Positions 31,263 through 45,258 are shown, counted from the first letter of the stretch. The stretch: DNA of 64,000 nt from Plasmodiophora brassicae (GCA_039704465.1 JASFAU010000014.1:496001-560000); one strand, 5' to 3'. Translations and numbers: made by a program. The notes: generated from the letters alone by a model not told the origin.

Positions 31263-32981
31263 ATGCTGGACCGCCTGGTGATCGCCGCGTTGGCGATCGG
31301 GGTGGCTGCCGGTCTCGACCTGGCCGGCACCGTCAATGAAGGCACGTACCTGAACATCAACTGTAAGGATCAGACGATCGCCGAGATCCTGGACGCCACC
31401 TACGGCACCAACGTCGGCAGCGTCTGCTTCGTCGAGCAAGCGCCGCAGATCGTCAGCGACCTGTGCCTGAAGCAGAACAAGTGCCGCGTTATGGCGTCCC
31501 CTAGGACGTTCGGCGATTCGTGCAACGGGTTCCCGAACATGACGCTGTCCATTGAGGTGCGTTGCACAGAACCCGCACCGACCCCGGCACCGACCCCGAG
31601 GCCAACCACAGCGATGCCAACCCCTGCGCCAACGCCAAAGCCGACACCTGCGCCAGCTCCGACACCTGCGCCAACGCCAAGGCCAACGCCAAGGCCAACC
31701 CCTGCACCAACGCCACGGCCAACACCTGCGCCAACTCCTGCTCTAACGCCAACTCCTGCTCCAACGACAAAACCGACGCCAATGCCAACTCCAGCGCCGG
31801 CACCGATGGCGTTAGCGCCGGCACCGATGCCGTTAACGCCAGCGCCAGCCGCGGATCCGTTCGACAGGTTTCTGCAGGACCTGCTGGCGGCCCTGCAACG
31901 TCTGCTACAGAAGACGAACTCGACGACGATGCCGGATGACCAGCGCCGCGTTCTGGACCAGACGCGCGACGTTGTGAGGAACATGTCGACGCCGGGCGAT
32001 GACCCGCTGCGAACCCGGCTGGAGCACGACATTCTCGACCTGATCAACAACTCGACGGCACCGAACGCGGCCAAGCCGGACAGCATTCCGACGGCGGTCC
32101 CGAAGAACGCGACGATGGCGCCAGGGCAGGACGAGATGGGCCTCCTCCAGGAGATCCTTCAGGCGATCAAGAACTGGACGATGCCCACCAGTGCGCCAAG
32201 GCCGTTTGCGAACATGACGACACCGACGATGACGGCGCCGAACGCGCTCAAGAACACGACGATGGCGGCGCCAAACGCGTTCGGGAACACGACGACGATC
32301 GCGCCGAGCCCGACGACCGCTGCGGGGCAGCCGAAATCCATCAATGATCTGGGCAGCAACGGGACGACGACGGCGTTGGCGAACCAGAATCCGGTGCCGT
32401 CGCAGGTGCCCGAGATCCACCCGGAGCTGTTCAAGAACATGACGGCGGCGAAGCTGAAGCAGTTGGGCGTCCCCGAGATCCACCCGGAGGTGCACAACCT
32501 GACAAACACGCCGGCGCCGAACACGTCGGCGGCTATGCCGACCTCTGTGACACCGGCAGCATCACTGCCGCTTGTGTCGGGACGCAGCCAGCAACCCGAA
32601 CCCGCGACGCGTGTGCTGAACAACAGGATCACCCACCAGGGCGACATGCTGACGGGGCAGACGCAGCCGCAGCCGATGCTCATGTTCGGGTTCGTCCCCG
32701 AGAACCAGTCCCGTCGTTACACGTGCCCGATGGGCGTCTTCACGCGCGTGCAATTCGCGTCGTACGGGACGCCTCGCGGCAGTGACGTCACCAGCCTGAA
32801 AGCCGACCCACAGTGCGCATCGAACGCAGACGACACCGCGAAGTTCGTCAGCGACCTGTGCGTCAACGAGAGCGAATGCGAGATCCCGGCCAGCAACAAG
32901 CTGTTCGGCGACCCGTGCCCAGGAACGGTGAAGCACCTGTCCGTATCGATCGTCTGCACGCCATACGATCTCGGCTTCTAA
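31263..32981 (+). CDS. Secreted protein with two SUEL-type lectin domains and PT-repeat linker
   Basis: 572 residues, single exon, from ATG 31263. Signal peptide ([13 protein letters not shown]). A first SUEL (galactose/rhamnose-binding) lectin domain lies at about residues 28-102 ([41 protein letters not shown]). A Pro/Thr/Ala repeat linker of about 90 residues follows, then an Asn/Thr-rich region with many NxT/S sequons, two near-identical PEIHPE segments, and a second SUEL domain ending at the C-terminus ([38 protein letters not shown]). SUEL domains bind rhamnose or galactose on cell-surface glycans. A mucin-like stalk between two lectin heads suggests a cell-surface or matrix adhesive protein; there is no TM helix or clear GPI signal. 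Confidence 0.85.
   Translation: MLDRLVIAALAIGVAAGLDLAGTVNEGTYLNINCKDQTIAEILDATYGTNVGSVCFVEQAPQIVSDLCLKQNKCRVMASPRTFGDSCNGFPNMTLSIEVRCTEPAPTPAPTPRPTTAMPTPAPTPKPTPAPAPTPAPTPRPTPRPTPAPTPRPTPAPTPALTPTPAPTTKPTPMPTPAPAPMALAPAPMPLTPAPAADPFDRFLQDLLAALQRLLQKTNSTTMPDDQRRVLDQTRDVVRNMSTPGDDPLRTRLEHDILDLINNSTAPNAAKPDSIPTAVPKNATMAPGQDEMGLLQEILQAIKNWTMPTSAPRPFANMTTPTMTAPNALKNTTMAAPNAFGNTTTIAPSPTTAAGQPKSINDLGSNGTTTALANQNPVPSQVPEIHPELFKNMTAAKLKQLGVPEIHPEVHNLTNTPAPNTSAAMPTSVTPAASLPLVSGRSQQPEPATRVLNNRITHQGDMLTGQTQPQPMLMFGFVPENQSRRYTCPMGVFTRVQFASYGTPRGSDVTSLKADPQCASNADDTAKFVSDLCVNESECEIPASNKLFGDPCPGTVKHLSVSIVCTPYDLGF
31575..31845. repeat. Pro-Thr-Ala coding short tandem repeats
   Basis: Degenerate 6-, 12- and 18-bp units built on CCAACGCCA / CCTGCGCCAAC, coding PTPAPTP-type peptide inside the lectin gene. 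Confidence 0.85.
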
Positions 32982-33239
32982 AACCGAATATGAAATACAC
33001 CCGCCGCCGCTGCCCCCGCGATTTTTGCGCGCCGAGCGACACCCGCGCGTCGGAGCTGCAGCGTCGGGCTGAGTGGGAGCAGCAGCTTCTGACAGCGCGG
33101 GCCGTACACCGGCGATGATAGCGCCAACAGTCAAAGCGGCTTCGGGGATTCTGGATGGCCGGACTGGGGAACCGAAGCAGTCCGTTGCAGAACGTCCGTT
33201 TATTGGCGCTACAACGTACGGCCAATGCTGCATGTGTGC

Positions 33240-33726
33240 CTAAGGGACGACGTTGAGGCCGATGGACCGGGCCTGGGCGGCGATCGACTTGACGACGCCT
33301 TCCAGGTCGTGGTCCTCCATGCCCGGATCCGTCATCTTGACCTGGCCGATGGCGAACAGCTGCCGCAGGGATACGTTGCCGACCATTTCCCGGCCGGGCT
33401 GCCGGGCGCCCTTCTCCACGCCCGCCGCCTTCTTCAGGAAATAGCTCGTCGCCGGCGACTTGATCAGCAGGTTGAACGTACGGTCCTCGAAGACGGTCAC
33501 CCGGACGCGCATCGGGACCTCCTTCTTGTACGTCGTCGACGCCAGGTTGAACGCCTGCACCGATCATTGTAAACGGGTTGCCGCCCGGCTCGTGGTATGG
33601 AATGCCGACCTTGCAGAATTCCATGATGTTCAGGCCGAGTGAACCGATCGCCTGACCGATCGCCGGGGACGGCGCCGCTTTGCCGGCGGGCAGCGTCATG
33701 CGCACCATGGCCTTCACCGCGCTCAT
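33240..33726 (-). CDS. MRPL11: Ribosomal protein L11, mitochondrial type
   Basis: Two exons (33726-33610 and 33554-33240) with a 55-nt intron give 143 residues, the size of bacterial L11. Sequence matches are strong: MTLPAGKAAPSPAIGQAIG, LNIMEFCKAFN, then SYFLKKAAGVEKGA and a C-terminal KMTD...GVVKSIAAQARSIGL. L11 binds the GTPase centre of the large-subunit rRNA. The bacterial-like PAGKA start points to an organellar rather than cytosolic (L12) protein. No long transit peptide is visible, which is also true of some mitochondrial L11 proteins. Confidence 0.9.
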
Positions 33727-33857
33727 CGCCGTCTCACGGACGCCGCTTCGTGTAGGTAGGTACTCGACTGATACAAGTGCCGGGGAGTACGTCTTCGCAT
33801 CTGAAGGGGGTTCGAGGTGTTTTATCTTATTGACGATGATGCATGACAATGGTCTGT

Positions 33858-34172
33858 TCAGGACATGGGCGTGGCGACTGGGAACAAACGTTTGGCGTTG
33901 GGCGGGAAGTACGGCTCCTGGGTGGCGGCGAGGAACGGCCACGCGCCGGGGCCGTCTCTAACCATGCGCGCAATGTGGTCCGCCCAGGAATCCGATGGCG
34001 TTTCCATTCGGACAACACCCGCCCGCCTTATAAGGCGAGCATTCAGGTTCGCCGGGTCGATTCGCATGGGATCACGGCAGACGCCAACGATAACGGCAAT
34101 GACTAGTCCGAGGAGCAGCATCTGGATCGCGAGCTGGCAGCCCCAAATAATGCCCTTCGTCGACCCTGTCAT
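33858..34172 (-). CDS. Small single-TM hypothetical protein
   Basis: 104 residues from the ATG at 34172. A single strong hydrophobic helix (AIQMLLLGLVIAVIVGVC) follows a short polar N-terminus. The rest is soluble with no known domain. It sits upstream of L11 on the same strand. The gene call is plausible but rests only on the ATG and the TM helix. Confidence 0.4.
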   Translation of the reverse strand: MTGSTKGIIWGCQLAIQMLLLGLVIAVIVGVCRDPMRIDPANLNARLIRRAGVVRMETPSDSWADHIARMVRDGPGAWPFLAATQEPYFPPNAKRLFPVATPMS

Positions 34173-34552
34173 CTTCGCTGACAGATACAATCGTGGGGTT
34201 CGGTGAGGTGCGACACGAAAATCACAACAAAATAGAATGAGACGACTGGGCGTGCCCCCTCAGACACGAACATTCGATATCTGCAGGCCCTGTTGAGTCA
34301 CGCCGCGCGTCTGCAGTCACGCCCCGTCTGTATACGGCCTGCAAACGTTCCGCCAATGTTCGCCGACTGGGAGCTGCAGACATGACATAAAACCACATCC
34401 AGTGCCCGAGTCTCAACTCGGGCTATTTCGGGAAGAGAACCTGAGGTGGTCTAATTCCGTCGTCCGTCCCCCCGTCGCGTTGGTCGTTCCGCCTAAACCG
34501 TACATCGCCGCCCGGGCGCCAGCTGCATCGGGTCGGGGCGTGCCCTGCTGCC
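34173..34552. other. Intergenic region upstream of RasGEF
   Basis: No supported gene; probably the divergent promoter region between the small TM gene and the RasGEF gene. Confidence 0.4.
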
Positions 34553-36512
34553 ATGGACGACTCGGAGATGGTGCAAGGGCTGCGTGCCCTGACGGAACTG
34601 AGCCTGAACTTGAACCGGCTGGAGCTGGCGAACGAGACACTGCAACGGCAGCTGTACCAGCGATATCAGACGGAAGGGCCGTCGCCCGTCGTCGAAGCGG
34701 CGTTGCTGCTGGCGAGAGCCAATGCCAATCTACGTGTGCAGCTGGCTAAGGACTACGAGAACAGACGAATGCATCTGATTCGGGCGACCAAGTCGACGAA
34801 CGATGTTGGTCTGACGACGCGGTTGGAGAATGCGTTCCAGATGGACTGGTTCTCCAGTCTGTCCACAGGTCCGAGAGACCTGGACGGTATCGCACCAGAC
34901 GTCCTGAACGGGCAAAGCATCGACGAGAAGGTTGCGTCATGGGGCTTTGAAAAGTCCCAGGCCAACGATATCGTAAGTCGCCGTATGACGTCATTGTCGA
35001 CGGGGTGCCTAACATTGACGATACAGATCGAAGCGCTTCATGCGTCTCTGCCTGTTCCAATCCCGCAGGCTGAGGTTCGTTACACGACATGTTCGAAACG
35101 CGACGCGGTGGCTGTTAGCCAGGACGGGTGGTCGTCCAATGGTACGGGAGCGTCTTCGGCATCGTTCGACTATGGGTTCCCAGCAGGAAACAACGAACCG
35201 TACGTCTTCGACCACGATGCGGATTCATCGATCACGGTCGTCCCCGGTGGTGCGAATGACCAGATCAAATGTGGGACGCTGCACAAGCTCATTGAGCGCC
35301 TGACGGATGATCGGCTCCAGGATCTGAATCTTAGATTCGTTTTCCTCCTGACGTATCATTCGTTCACGACAGCCCATGACCTGCTGCAGGCGCTCGTGCA
35401 GAGGTATTTTACGCCGGCGCCGCCCAATGCGACTCCCGGCGAAATCCAGTACTTCCAGCGGAATCGCCAGAAGGGCATCCGCCTGAAAGTGTTCAGTGTC
35501 CTGAAGAAATGGGTCGAGGACCACTTCTGCGATTTCGAACAGGATGAGGGCCTGCGACGTGAACTCTGCGATTTGCTTCAGACGCGCCTTGCGGTCGGCT
35601 GAGCCCTCTGCTGGATTCGTTTACCCATTGTCTAATCGTGGTTGTGGGTAGGATGCGCCATGGTCCCGCAAGCTGAGCTCGACGATCCTGACGGTGATGC
35701 AGAAGCAGGCACAGGGCGTATCGCGACACATGTTGTTAGCGTTCGACCACCTGGCGCCTCCGCCTGAGATCCGTGCGTCAACCAGTGTCGAAGAGATCGA
35801 GGCGAATTTCGCCGATGTTTCCGCGCTGGAGATCGCCCGCCAGCTCTGCCTGGCCGATTTCGACCTGTTCCGCCAGATTCAACCTCGCGAATGCCTGAAT
35901 CAGGCCTGGTCGAAGGCGGATCGTGACACGCGAGCCCCAAACATCATGCGAATGATACGACGATTCAACCTGGTCTCGCAATGGACGCAGTACATGATCG
36001 TCCAGCCCAATTGCAACGGTATCGCCCGCCTGCGGCAGATGATCCGGATCGGGGAACATTGCCTGGCCTTGAACGACTTCTCGTCAGCGTGCGCCATCTT
36101 CGCCGGTCTGGAAGCGTCACCGATCTACCGGTTGAAGAAGTTGTGGGAACAGCTTCCCAGTAAGTTCCAGAAGTACTTCGAGACGATGGAGGCGGTGTTC
36201 CGGTCTGACACCAAGTCCAAGATGCGATTTCGAACCGTCCTGCAAGAAGCGATCCCGCCGTGTATCCCGCACCTGGGCCTGTTCCTGTCCGATCTGACCT
36301 TCATCGAGGACGGCAACCCAAACGAGCTGAACGGCATGATCAACTTTCAGAAGAGGCGCATGCTCAGCGAGCGGATCATGTGGATCAAGCAGTACCAGCA
36401 AGCTGGATACCAGGTAGCGCGCGTTCAGGCGCTCCAGGACTACTTCGACAAGAACCTAGTAACCCGCTCCGAAGAGGAGCTCTGGGCACTCAGCAAGGCT
36501 GTCCAACCTTAG
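34553..36512 (+). CDS. Ras guanine-nucleotide exchange factor (REM + CDC25 domains)
   Basis: Three exons, 34553-34972, 35027-35593 and 35652-36512, with introns of 54 and 58 nt, total 615 residues. The N-terminal 130 residues are helical. A RasGEF-N (REM) module lies at about residues 220-330 (IKCGTLHKLIERLTDDR, RFVFLLTYHSF). The CDC25 catalytic domain runs from about 350 (ALEIARQLCLADFDLFRQI, ECLNQAWSK, PNIMRMIRRFNLVSQW, LNDFSSACAIFAGLEASPI, IPHLGLFLSDLTFIEDGNP). It exchanges GDP for GTP on a Ras-family GTPase at membranes. The family is normal in length. The first intron is 54 nt with no in-frame stop, so its retention would add 18 residues. No calcium-binding, SH3 or DH domain is present. 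Confidence 0.93.
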
Positions 36513-36722
36513 GCGCTGCGCCCAACCTATGTTATTGAAAATTCCATTCTACGATGTTTGCCTGTGCCCCAAAGGTGATGTCAGACAGGGCGGCTCGGTG
36601 GGCCCACTGTTCTGGACCCGACTTGGGCCGCTCTGCCTGTAACGCAAGCAGGTTGCTCGGGTCCCTTTTCCGACTCCGAGCTGTTGACATATCGATCCCA
36701 GAAGCAGAACGGTGTCGAGACA

Positions 36723-37282
36723 ATGTCAGAAAGCGCCGACGGATACGTGGACGCGTGCGCGCTGAGCGACCTTCCCGTCCGCAAAGGAAAGAAGGTCGAG
36801 GTGAACCATCGGACGGTTGCCCTGTTTCGAGTCAGCGACTCCGAAGTGTACTGCATCGACGAGCACTGCTACCGTACGTTTGTCCGAATTACGTGCATAC
36901 GCTTCGATACTTAACCGAGTCGAAGATGAGTCGGGACTGCTGCACGTGTCGGATATCGAGGTGAATAATATTCTACCACTGTCCGCTTTTCGTCGTATGA
37001 ACACACTAAGATGGGTCGCAGGATATGCCTGGACACTCCTGCATAAAGTGCCCGATTCATGGTTACATCATTGATATCAAGACCGGGGAAGGCCTCTACA
37101 AGAAACTCAACGGGTCCCTAGCGTCCAAGGGCAAGTGCCAGCGGACGCATCCCGTGTCAGTTCGTGGCAACCGCGTGTTCGTCAAAATCGAGTCCTCGCG
37201 CACGCCTGGAACCGCCCCGTTATTATCGGATCGTTTCCATGAACCCAACCACCCCAAGTACACCACTCCAAGTAGGTGCTGA
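36723..37282 (+). CDS. Rieske [2Fe-2S] domain protein, RFESD-like
   Basis: Exon 1 from ATG 36723, intron 36874-36925 (52 nt), exon 2, intron 36961-37021 (61 nt), exon 3. Splicing rebuilds the two Rieske boxes: CYHESG (Cys-x-His) and CPIHGY (Cys-x-x-His), with VSDIEDMPGHSCIK between them, followed by IDIKTGEGLY. This matches the small animal protein RFESD, which has only a Rieske domain. The two Cys and two His bind a 2Fe-2S cluster; the electron partner is unknown. The last exon reads to a stop at 37282, but a 58-nt intron starting near 37273 could instead end the gene at about 37338 with a two-residue change. The cytochrome bc1 membrane anchor is absent, so it is not the respiratory Rieske protein. 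Confidence 0.88.
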
Positions 37283-37639
37283 TCCGCGTTCCAGAATGCG
37301 ATGCCCATGCGGTCTAACCGTTCCCCACAGTGCGCTGATCGTGGAGACGATCGTAACATGTGCCACGTAAATCATGCCGTAGCCAGCGACATCGTCGACG
37401 CGTTCGGGAAGTTTCCGGGAAGTGTTCTGCCGACGGTTAAGTGCGTCGGCGTTTCCGAGAGGCCACAGTGCGAGCTGCAGTCGACGGACACGGACGCCCG
37501 AGGGGGGGTCTATTTGAAGCACCCGAGTCTACGCCGCGTGACTGGTGAAACGAGGCCCACAGTGGCAGTCACCGCTTCGGGAGTGCATACGGACGAGCTC
37601 ATTGCAGCAGGTTCCGCCCGGATTCCGATATAGCGTTCC

Positions 37640-38371
37640 ATGCGAGTACGTTTCGGTCGTCGGTGGTGCCCGATGGCAGGCGGGTCGAGCGTGCATGTGT
37701 CGACCAGCGACGAGTACAGGGATAGCCGGTATAGCGACGATGACTACAATGACGGTGGGAGCCAGACCCGCGACAGTGACGCGCGGTACGCACGCATGAT
37801 CCAGGCGGAATACGATGACGAGACGGACGATGAGTCGGATCGGGAGCATAACAACCCGCGTGGTCGAGCGATTCGAATGACGCTAACGAAGAGCGCTTTG
37901 TTCCTCAACGAGATGTTCCCAGGTGACGAGCCGTTCATCGACGAATTCTTCAATGTGATCGAGCAGATGGAGCACGGTGAAAAGGAGATCTCGTCCAGCA
38001 ATGATCATGCGATGCAGCTGGCGGTGCGCCTAGTGGAGAATGTTGAAAGCTTGCTGACGGCGCCACAACTGCTTGACGGAGCTGATGCGTATGATTCGAT
38101 CCTGCGAAGGGCATTTGACGGTGCCGTTTTCGACATTTCATCAAGCAGCCCGAAGCCTTCGCCTGTCAACGACATTGCCCTGCCTGGGTTCCCGACCGTC
38201 AAGGCGACCCACATGGCCCTGTGCACCATCTGCCAGTTCAAGTACAACGTGGACGACGATCTCCACGAATACCCGTGTCAGCATTTATTCCACGTCGAGT
38301 GCTCCGACATGTGGATCAGGAACGGCGGACGCAAGTGTCCATCGTGCGTGCAGCCGCTCGCTCGTTCATAA
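37640..38371 (+). CDS. RING-H2 protein, probable E3 ubiquitin ligase
   Basis: 243 residues, single exon, ATG 37640 (a second ATG 33 nt later is possible). The first 190 residues are acidic and polar with no clear domain. The C-terminus holds a RING-H2 finger: CTICQFKYNVDD, CQHLFHVEC, then W and CPSCVQPL, giving the C3H2C3 zinc pattern. RING-H2 domains bind E2 enzymes. No TM helix is present, so a soluble ligase is likely. The substrate is not inferable. Confidence 0.82.
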   Translation: MRVRFGRRWCPMAGGSSVHVSTSDEYRDSRYSDDDYNDGGSQTRDSDARYARMIQAEYDDETDDESDREHNNPRGRAIRMTLTKSALFLNEMFPGDEPFIDEFFNVIEQMEHGEKEISSSNDHAMQLAVRLVENVESLLTAPQLLDGADAYDSILRRAFDGAVFDISSSSPKPSPVNDIALPGFPTVKATHMALCTICQFKYNVDDDLHEYPCQHLFHVECSDMWIRNGGRKCPSCVQPLARS

Positions 38372-38657
38372 ACGAGATCCCTGGCTTTCGAAGTTCTAAA
38401 CCCCAGGCCCCAACCGCATAAGTAAAGCGACTGGCTGATTCAGTGCACACAGCGTTCCTCGCATTCCCCGCGCCGTCCGAGAATATTCCAAAAATACGAG
38501 CGGCCCGTCCCGTGCTGACGTGGCACGGGTCCGCAGTTAACTTTTTGCGCGGCCTGCCACGTTGGCAGACGGGATGGGTTTGGGCGGTCTGGTTGGTGGT
38601 GGGCCAAACCCCCCACGGAGTCCGTCATTTTGATTTCGGTTGGGTGGTGGAGGCACC

Positions 38658-40825
<2,168 letters not shown>

Positions 40826-41090
40826 TTGGGAGCACATCTATACGACCTGCAGCCGCATGAGAGTTCTCCGACCACTTATTTCATGTTGCTGTCCATCAGA
40901 CGAAATAAATCCACCGAAAAGCCCATTACCACCAAAGAACAGCGGTTGTGCATACCGGTATGTATTAGGGAGAGTGCTATGCGATTCTAGAGCTTTCGCT
41001 TTTGACCGGGCGGGGCAACCACGTCATGTCGATGTCGTAGGCGTGCCTGGGGAAGCACCAGGCTCAGACAATAGTCATACGCGGTTGCGT
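40826..41090. other. Convergent 3' spacer
   Basis: Between the end of BiP (plus) and the end of the coiled-coil gene (minus). No gene seen. Confidence 0.4.
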
Positions 41091-43331
41091 TCAATGATGG
41101 AGGACGCACCCGCATTCCATAAGGCGTTTGAAGCTGTCTCGCGAAAGAGGTCCCACCTTTGGCGTGGATCGCGACTTCCTGAGCCGTTCCGATGCATGCC
41201 GACCCAGGTGCTTCGCGGCATCCGAGGGCGACATACCAGCTGGGTGCGCCTTTACTGCGCCAGCACTTGTGGCGGGACGCTTCTTACGGTACGCACGTCG
41301 CTGCCGCTGATGATTGGCCTCCTCTTCCTCGTCATCAGCTTCGAGGGCAGTATCAGTGTCGGTGTAATCTAGTGTGAGCAAGGGCAGCCGACTTACATTG
41401 TTCCGGTTCCGACTTCGCCTGCGTCGCTTTCGGGCGACGAGGGACGGGCGTCGGCCGTGCCTTCTCGGTGTTGACCTCGGGCATCGTCAGATTAAACTCG
41501 CGCATCAGCGTCTGTGGGTTGAATTGCCCCGCCCGTTTGATACGATCGACGCGCGCGGCAAGCTCCTCCTTCTGCCGACGAGCGTCATACGCGATCTTAC
41601 GCCTGGAAACACAGCTGAGCACCAAATCCCGATGCAGTGCCGTCGTTCGCATTGTGGTGTACCGTTCTTCGATCAGATGGGCCTGCTTGAGTTTGAGCGC
41701 CTTCGTCACCTCATTCTCCGCTAGGATCTGCTCCTGGATCCGCTTGCACTTGTATTCATGGGCGCGCTGCTGGCGTATAATCGTTTCAAAGCGCTCCTCA
41801 CGCTGCATCCGCTCCATCTCTTTACGCCGCTGCGCTTCGCGTTCTCGTTCGTAATGAATCTGCTCCTGTCGCTGTCGCGCCTTCTGCTCCTGCCCGTCCC
41901 TTATCGTTAGAGCCCGTGCCGGACAACATATCACTGACGAACCTTCTCTTCGAACTGGACTTTCCGTTGCTCGTATTTCTGGATGTTCGCGAGCAGCGTG
42001 TCCTTGACCTTCTTCATATGCGCCTGGCTCTCCTCAACGTCCTTCTGAATCTCCTCGGCTCGTTTCGCTTCGAACCGTGCCCGACGCCGATTCACCTTGG
42101 CCGTCTTCTTCTCGAACACCATCTTCTTCATCTCGAGCCGCTCGCGGTCCTTCTCTTTGACCCGTTCGACGCGCTGACGAAGCGCCTCGGCGGCTGCTCG
42201 ATGCACGGCCGCCTGCTCTTCGCGTTTCGCGTTCAGCAGCGCGAGGCGCTCGTCCTCACGTTTCTGGATCTCCATCTCGCGCTCACGAGCGGCTGCCTCG
42301 TGCTCTTCCTGTCGCCCCTCGTCAGCAACATCGCAGCGTACGAGTGCGATGCAGTACGTGCCTGCATTCGCATGAGCTCCTCTTCGTGCTCCTTTTGCCG
42401 CTGGATCCGCTCCATCTCCTTCTGGACGGCCAGAGCTTTGCGGCGCTTCGCTTCGGCGATCTCTTTCTCCTTCTGCCTCTGGGCCTCCGCAAACATCTCC
42501 TGGGCCAGCAACTCTGTTCGCGAATGAGACCCAGCAAGAGCGACTTCCCAGTGGACATGACAACCTTGCCGACGAAGCTCCTCGAGCTCCTGTTGATACT
42601 TGGCCTCCTCTGCATTGCATTCGCGCTCAGAGAAGGTTGCCCAGAGCTGAACCCATCCGACGCGAACCTTTGGCTTTACGTTGTCGGTCCCATTCCCTAG
42701 CCCGCTCCATCTTCTCGCGCAGGCGCTGCTGCTCGAGCTCGTGCTCCTTGGCCATCTTCTGCTCATTGGCCAGACGGGTCGCCTGCATCTTGATCTCGTA
42801 CTCGAGGAACTGCTGGAACTCGGCCTTCTGCGCCTCCTCCATCTTCTTCAGGCGCGCCTGCTCGCGGGCCACGATGGCCTCCGATCGGTTGCGCTCCTCG
42901 GAATCGCTCTTGACGCCCGCCGTCTTCAGGGCCGCCCGCATCTTCTCCTTGCGCTCCTCCTCGACGACGTGGTCGCGCTCCGCCTTGATCTCGCCGATCA
43001 ACGTCTGGCACTTCCTGTCGTACACGTCCTTGCGCTGCTGCTGGAACTCGGGCAGCAGGTTGTCGGCGGCGAAACTGGCCAGCGTTCGCGGGCGAATGTC
43101 GTCGGGCAGGACGCCCAGGCGAAGCATGGCCTCGTGGGTGCGCGGCGAATCGACATTAATGCTGGGCGCGCCCGACATCGCCACGTATGGTGGGCCCAGA
43201 CCGCTGTTTAACAACGACGCGGGTCTGGCATGGCACGCGCCCCTGGACCGGGTAGGATCTGGGTGGCCGTACTCAATCGGGTTGAACGATGCCGACGGGT
43301 GACGCCCCCCGCTCTGGGTTTTAGTGTGCAT
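41091..43331 (-). CDS. Long coiled-coil protein, possibly cilium/flagellum-associated
   Basis: Six exons with introns of 58, 51, 53, 53 and 58 nt. Start at 43178 (604 residues) or the in-frame ATG 43331 (655). Past a short N-terminus (LRLGVLPDDIRPRTLASF) nearly the whole protein is charged alpha-helix rich in Glu, Arg, Lys and Gln (for example EKMERAREWDRQRKAK and VERVKEKDRERLEMKK). The C-terminus has an acidic cluster and a basic tail. Trichohyalin-like, CCDC177-like and CFAP-type proteins of flagellated organisms look like this, but coiled coils align promiscuously, so the assignment is weak. The last intron has a tempting 28-nt alternative acceptor; I prefer 58 nt because it fits every other intron. 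Confidence 0.7.
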
Positions 43332-43353
43332 GATGATTAGAGATGGGCCCGCG

Positions 43354-44769
43354 CTAGTCGCCACAGATGACGCCATGCTGCGACGTGATGACCACGTCCC
43401 GTTGGATGGTACCGTCGTCGTTGAACATGGCCGGCGGGGCCACGACACCCAGGTGCAGGATGCGGTCGCCCTGGACGTTCGCCGGGTTCGTCGACTTGCC
43501 GATGACGACGCCGTCTTCCGGGGCCACGTACTTTCGAATGACGAACCCGAAGATGTCCACCACGGAGGCCAGGAACTGGCCCCTGACGACCAGTTCGGCA
43601 CAACGTGGGACGACGTCGAGGACGCCGCCGACATCGGTCTGCATCCAGTACGAGTGGCTGCAGATGACCGTTGGCGGCCTGGTCTCATCCAGGGCTCGGA
43701 ACTCGGGCACCTCGACCACGCCGATGTCGTCCAGGACCCTGGCGATCCCGGCGTACGTCATCCCGATCAGCGTCCGGTTGAAGCTGGTGGAGTCGCCGAT
43801 CTCGATCGTGACGCTGTCGATGCCACGGGCCGTTGCCGCTCCCCGAAGAGTCCCGCCGCCGCCATCACCACCTGTGCCGACCTGCGACACACCATTTGAC
43901 CGGATACGCACGTGACAAATGCCCCTGGCGTCACGTACGTTGTGAACAATGATTTGCGGTTGCACGAGACGGGCCAATCGCGCGACGCTGGGCAATCGCA
44001 TGTCGGCGCGAACGTACTACGCAGGAGGGCGGGGATCAGCGCGCAGCGGGCACGCTAGACGACGCAGACTGACGAATGAGTTGTGCCGACCGAACGATGC
44101 GGTGTGCAGGTCGATGAGGACGTTGCAGTTGGCCAGCACGCGCTCGAACAGGTTCTTGCAGTACTGGTGGCTTCTCGTGGCGGTCCCCACGCCTTTCTCG
44201 GCCTTGAACGCACTCGCGAAGCACCGGTTCAGGTCGGACCCGTCCTGTCGCTCACGGTCAGCCTGCGGCCCATTGATGACAGCCGGGTGGCACACCTGAT
44301 AGAACCGGGTCGCGTTCTCGAACCCGAACTGATTGCAGCAGGGAACGGCGACGACGGCGCCCTTGAGGTTGCAGATGTGCGGTGCCAGATCGTGGAAGAT
44401 CTTCTGGATCGTTGGGATCCCTGACACTTCGTTCCCGTGGATGGCCGCCGTCAGCCCGACGACCTTCCCGGGGGCGGGTCCCTTCGCCAGCATGACGGGG
44501 ACGCACACCGGCGACCCGAACGCGTCCGACACGATGTGGACCCACATGACGCTGATCTGGCCGGCCGGCCAGTCGTCAATGTTCAGCGACGTGACGGTCG
44601 GGATCGTCGTGACCGGCTTCGACGAGAAATAATAGATGATCTCGCGGATGCTCTGACGGCGCGCCATCACCGGGATCCGATCCGCCAGCGTCGGCCCCGT
44701 CCCCATCGGGTGCGTCACGTTGTCGTCCGTCGCCTCGCCGTCCGGCTCGAAGTCGGCGTCGGTGCCCAT
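43354..44769 (-). CDS. Succinylglutamate desuccinylase/aspartoacylase family zinc hydrolase
   Basis: Two exons with a 57-nt intron near 44.02-44.08 kb, total 452 residues from ATG 44769. The zinc motif is present as AAIHGNEVSG (His and Glu), with a downstream zinc His in DLHTASFGRHNSF; splicing then gives YVRADM. DGSDLNRCF is the family's substrate-binding signature. The C-terminal domain has ICHVRIRSNG, IEIGDSTSFNR and VTIE (glutamate base region). The family cleaves amide bonds of acylated amino acids or related metabolites. AstE and ASPA are shorter, and the N-terminal 60 residues have no counterpart. Substrate not inferable. Confidence 0.85.
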
Positions 44770-44999
44770 GTCCGACGAACGCCCTCAGAGTGACACTGTC
44801 ACCCCTTCCCCCCAAAATAGACAAATGGTAACTGGTCACGCAGCACGCTTCCTGCCTGGCTGTGTGCACTGCTGCGGTACCTCCCTTTCCCCTCTCCCCC
44901 GCCCCCCTGACCACCAAGCCCCACGGTTGGGAGTAACAGCGACGAAGTCGAGATCATTCCAGAACGTGGCGACTGTCCGTCAGAGGTCAGGGGGCGAAT

Positions 45000-45233
45000 A
45001 TGGAAGTAGCGGAGGGCCAGGTGCATCGGGTGGCGAGGAGGCTGGCCCGGATCGTGCGCAGGCGCCTGGACGAGCTGGACTCGCACACGTTCTGGGATCG
45101 CGAATTGCGGTGCGCCGCTGATAGCCTGAGGCGATTGGAGACCGTTCTGCACCGGTACGTTCTGGACGAGGGGCGAGCTAGCGAGCCGCAGAACGACGAC
45201 GCCCGTCGCGACTATCGTAATCGGTTGCTGTAG
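45000..45233 (+). CDS. Small hypothetical protein, Arg-rich helix
   Basis: 77 residues from ATG 45000, strongly basic and helical (VARRLARIVRRRLDEL), with a Trp. It is divergent from the aspartoacylase-family gene (start 44769). Composition is protein-like, but no family is recognised. Confidence 0.4.
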   Translation: MEVAEGQVHRVARRLARIVRRRLDELDSHTFWDRELRCAADSLRRLETVLHRYVLDEGRASEPQNDDARRDYRNRLL

Positions 45234-45258
45234 TGGAACCATCTGGCTGTATTAACTG

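Noticed and set aside
31400..32086. Minus-strand Gly/Val-rich frame over the lectin gene
   Set aside because: It is the complement of the PT repeat and has no independent support.
41350..41380. A 28-nt intron in the coiled-coil gene
   Set aside because: A second acceptor gives 58 nt in the same phase, matching the other introns; 28 nt would be an outlier.
44799..45242. Minus-strand frame opposite the small Arg-rich gene
   Set aside because: It has no ATG-supported domain and spans a low-complexity spacer.
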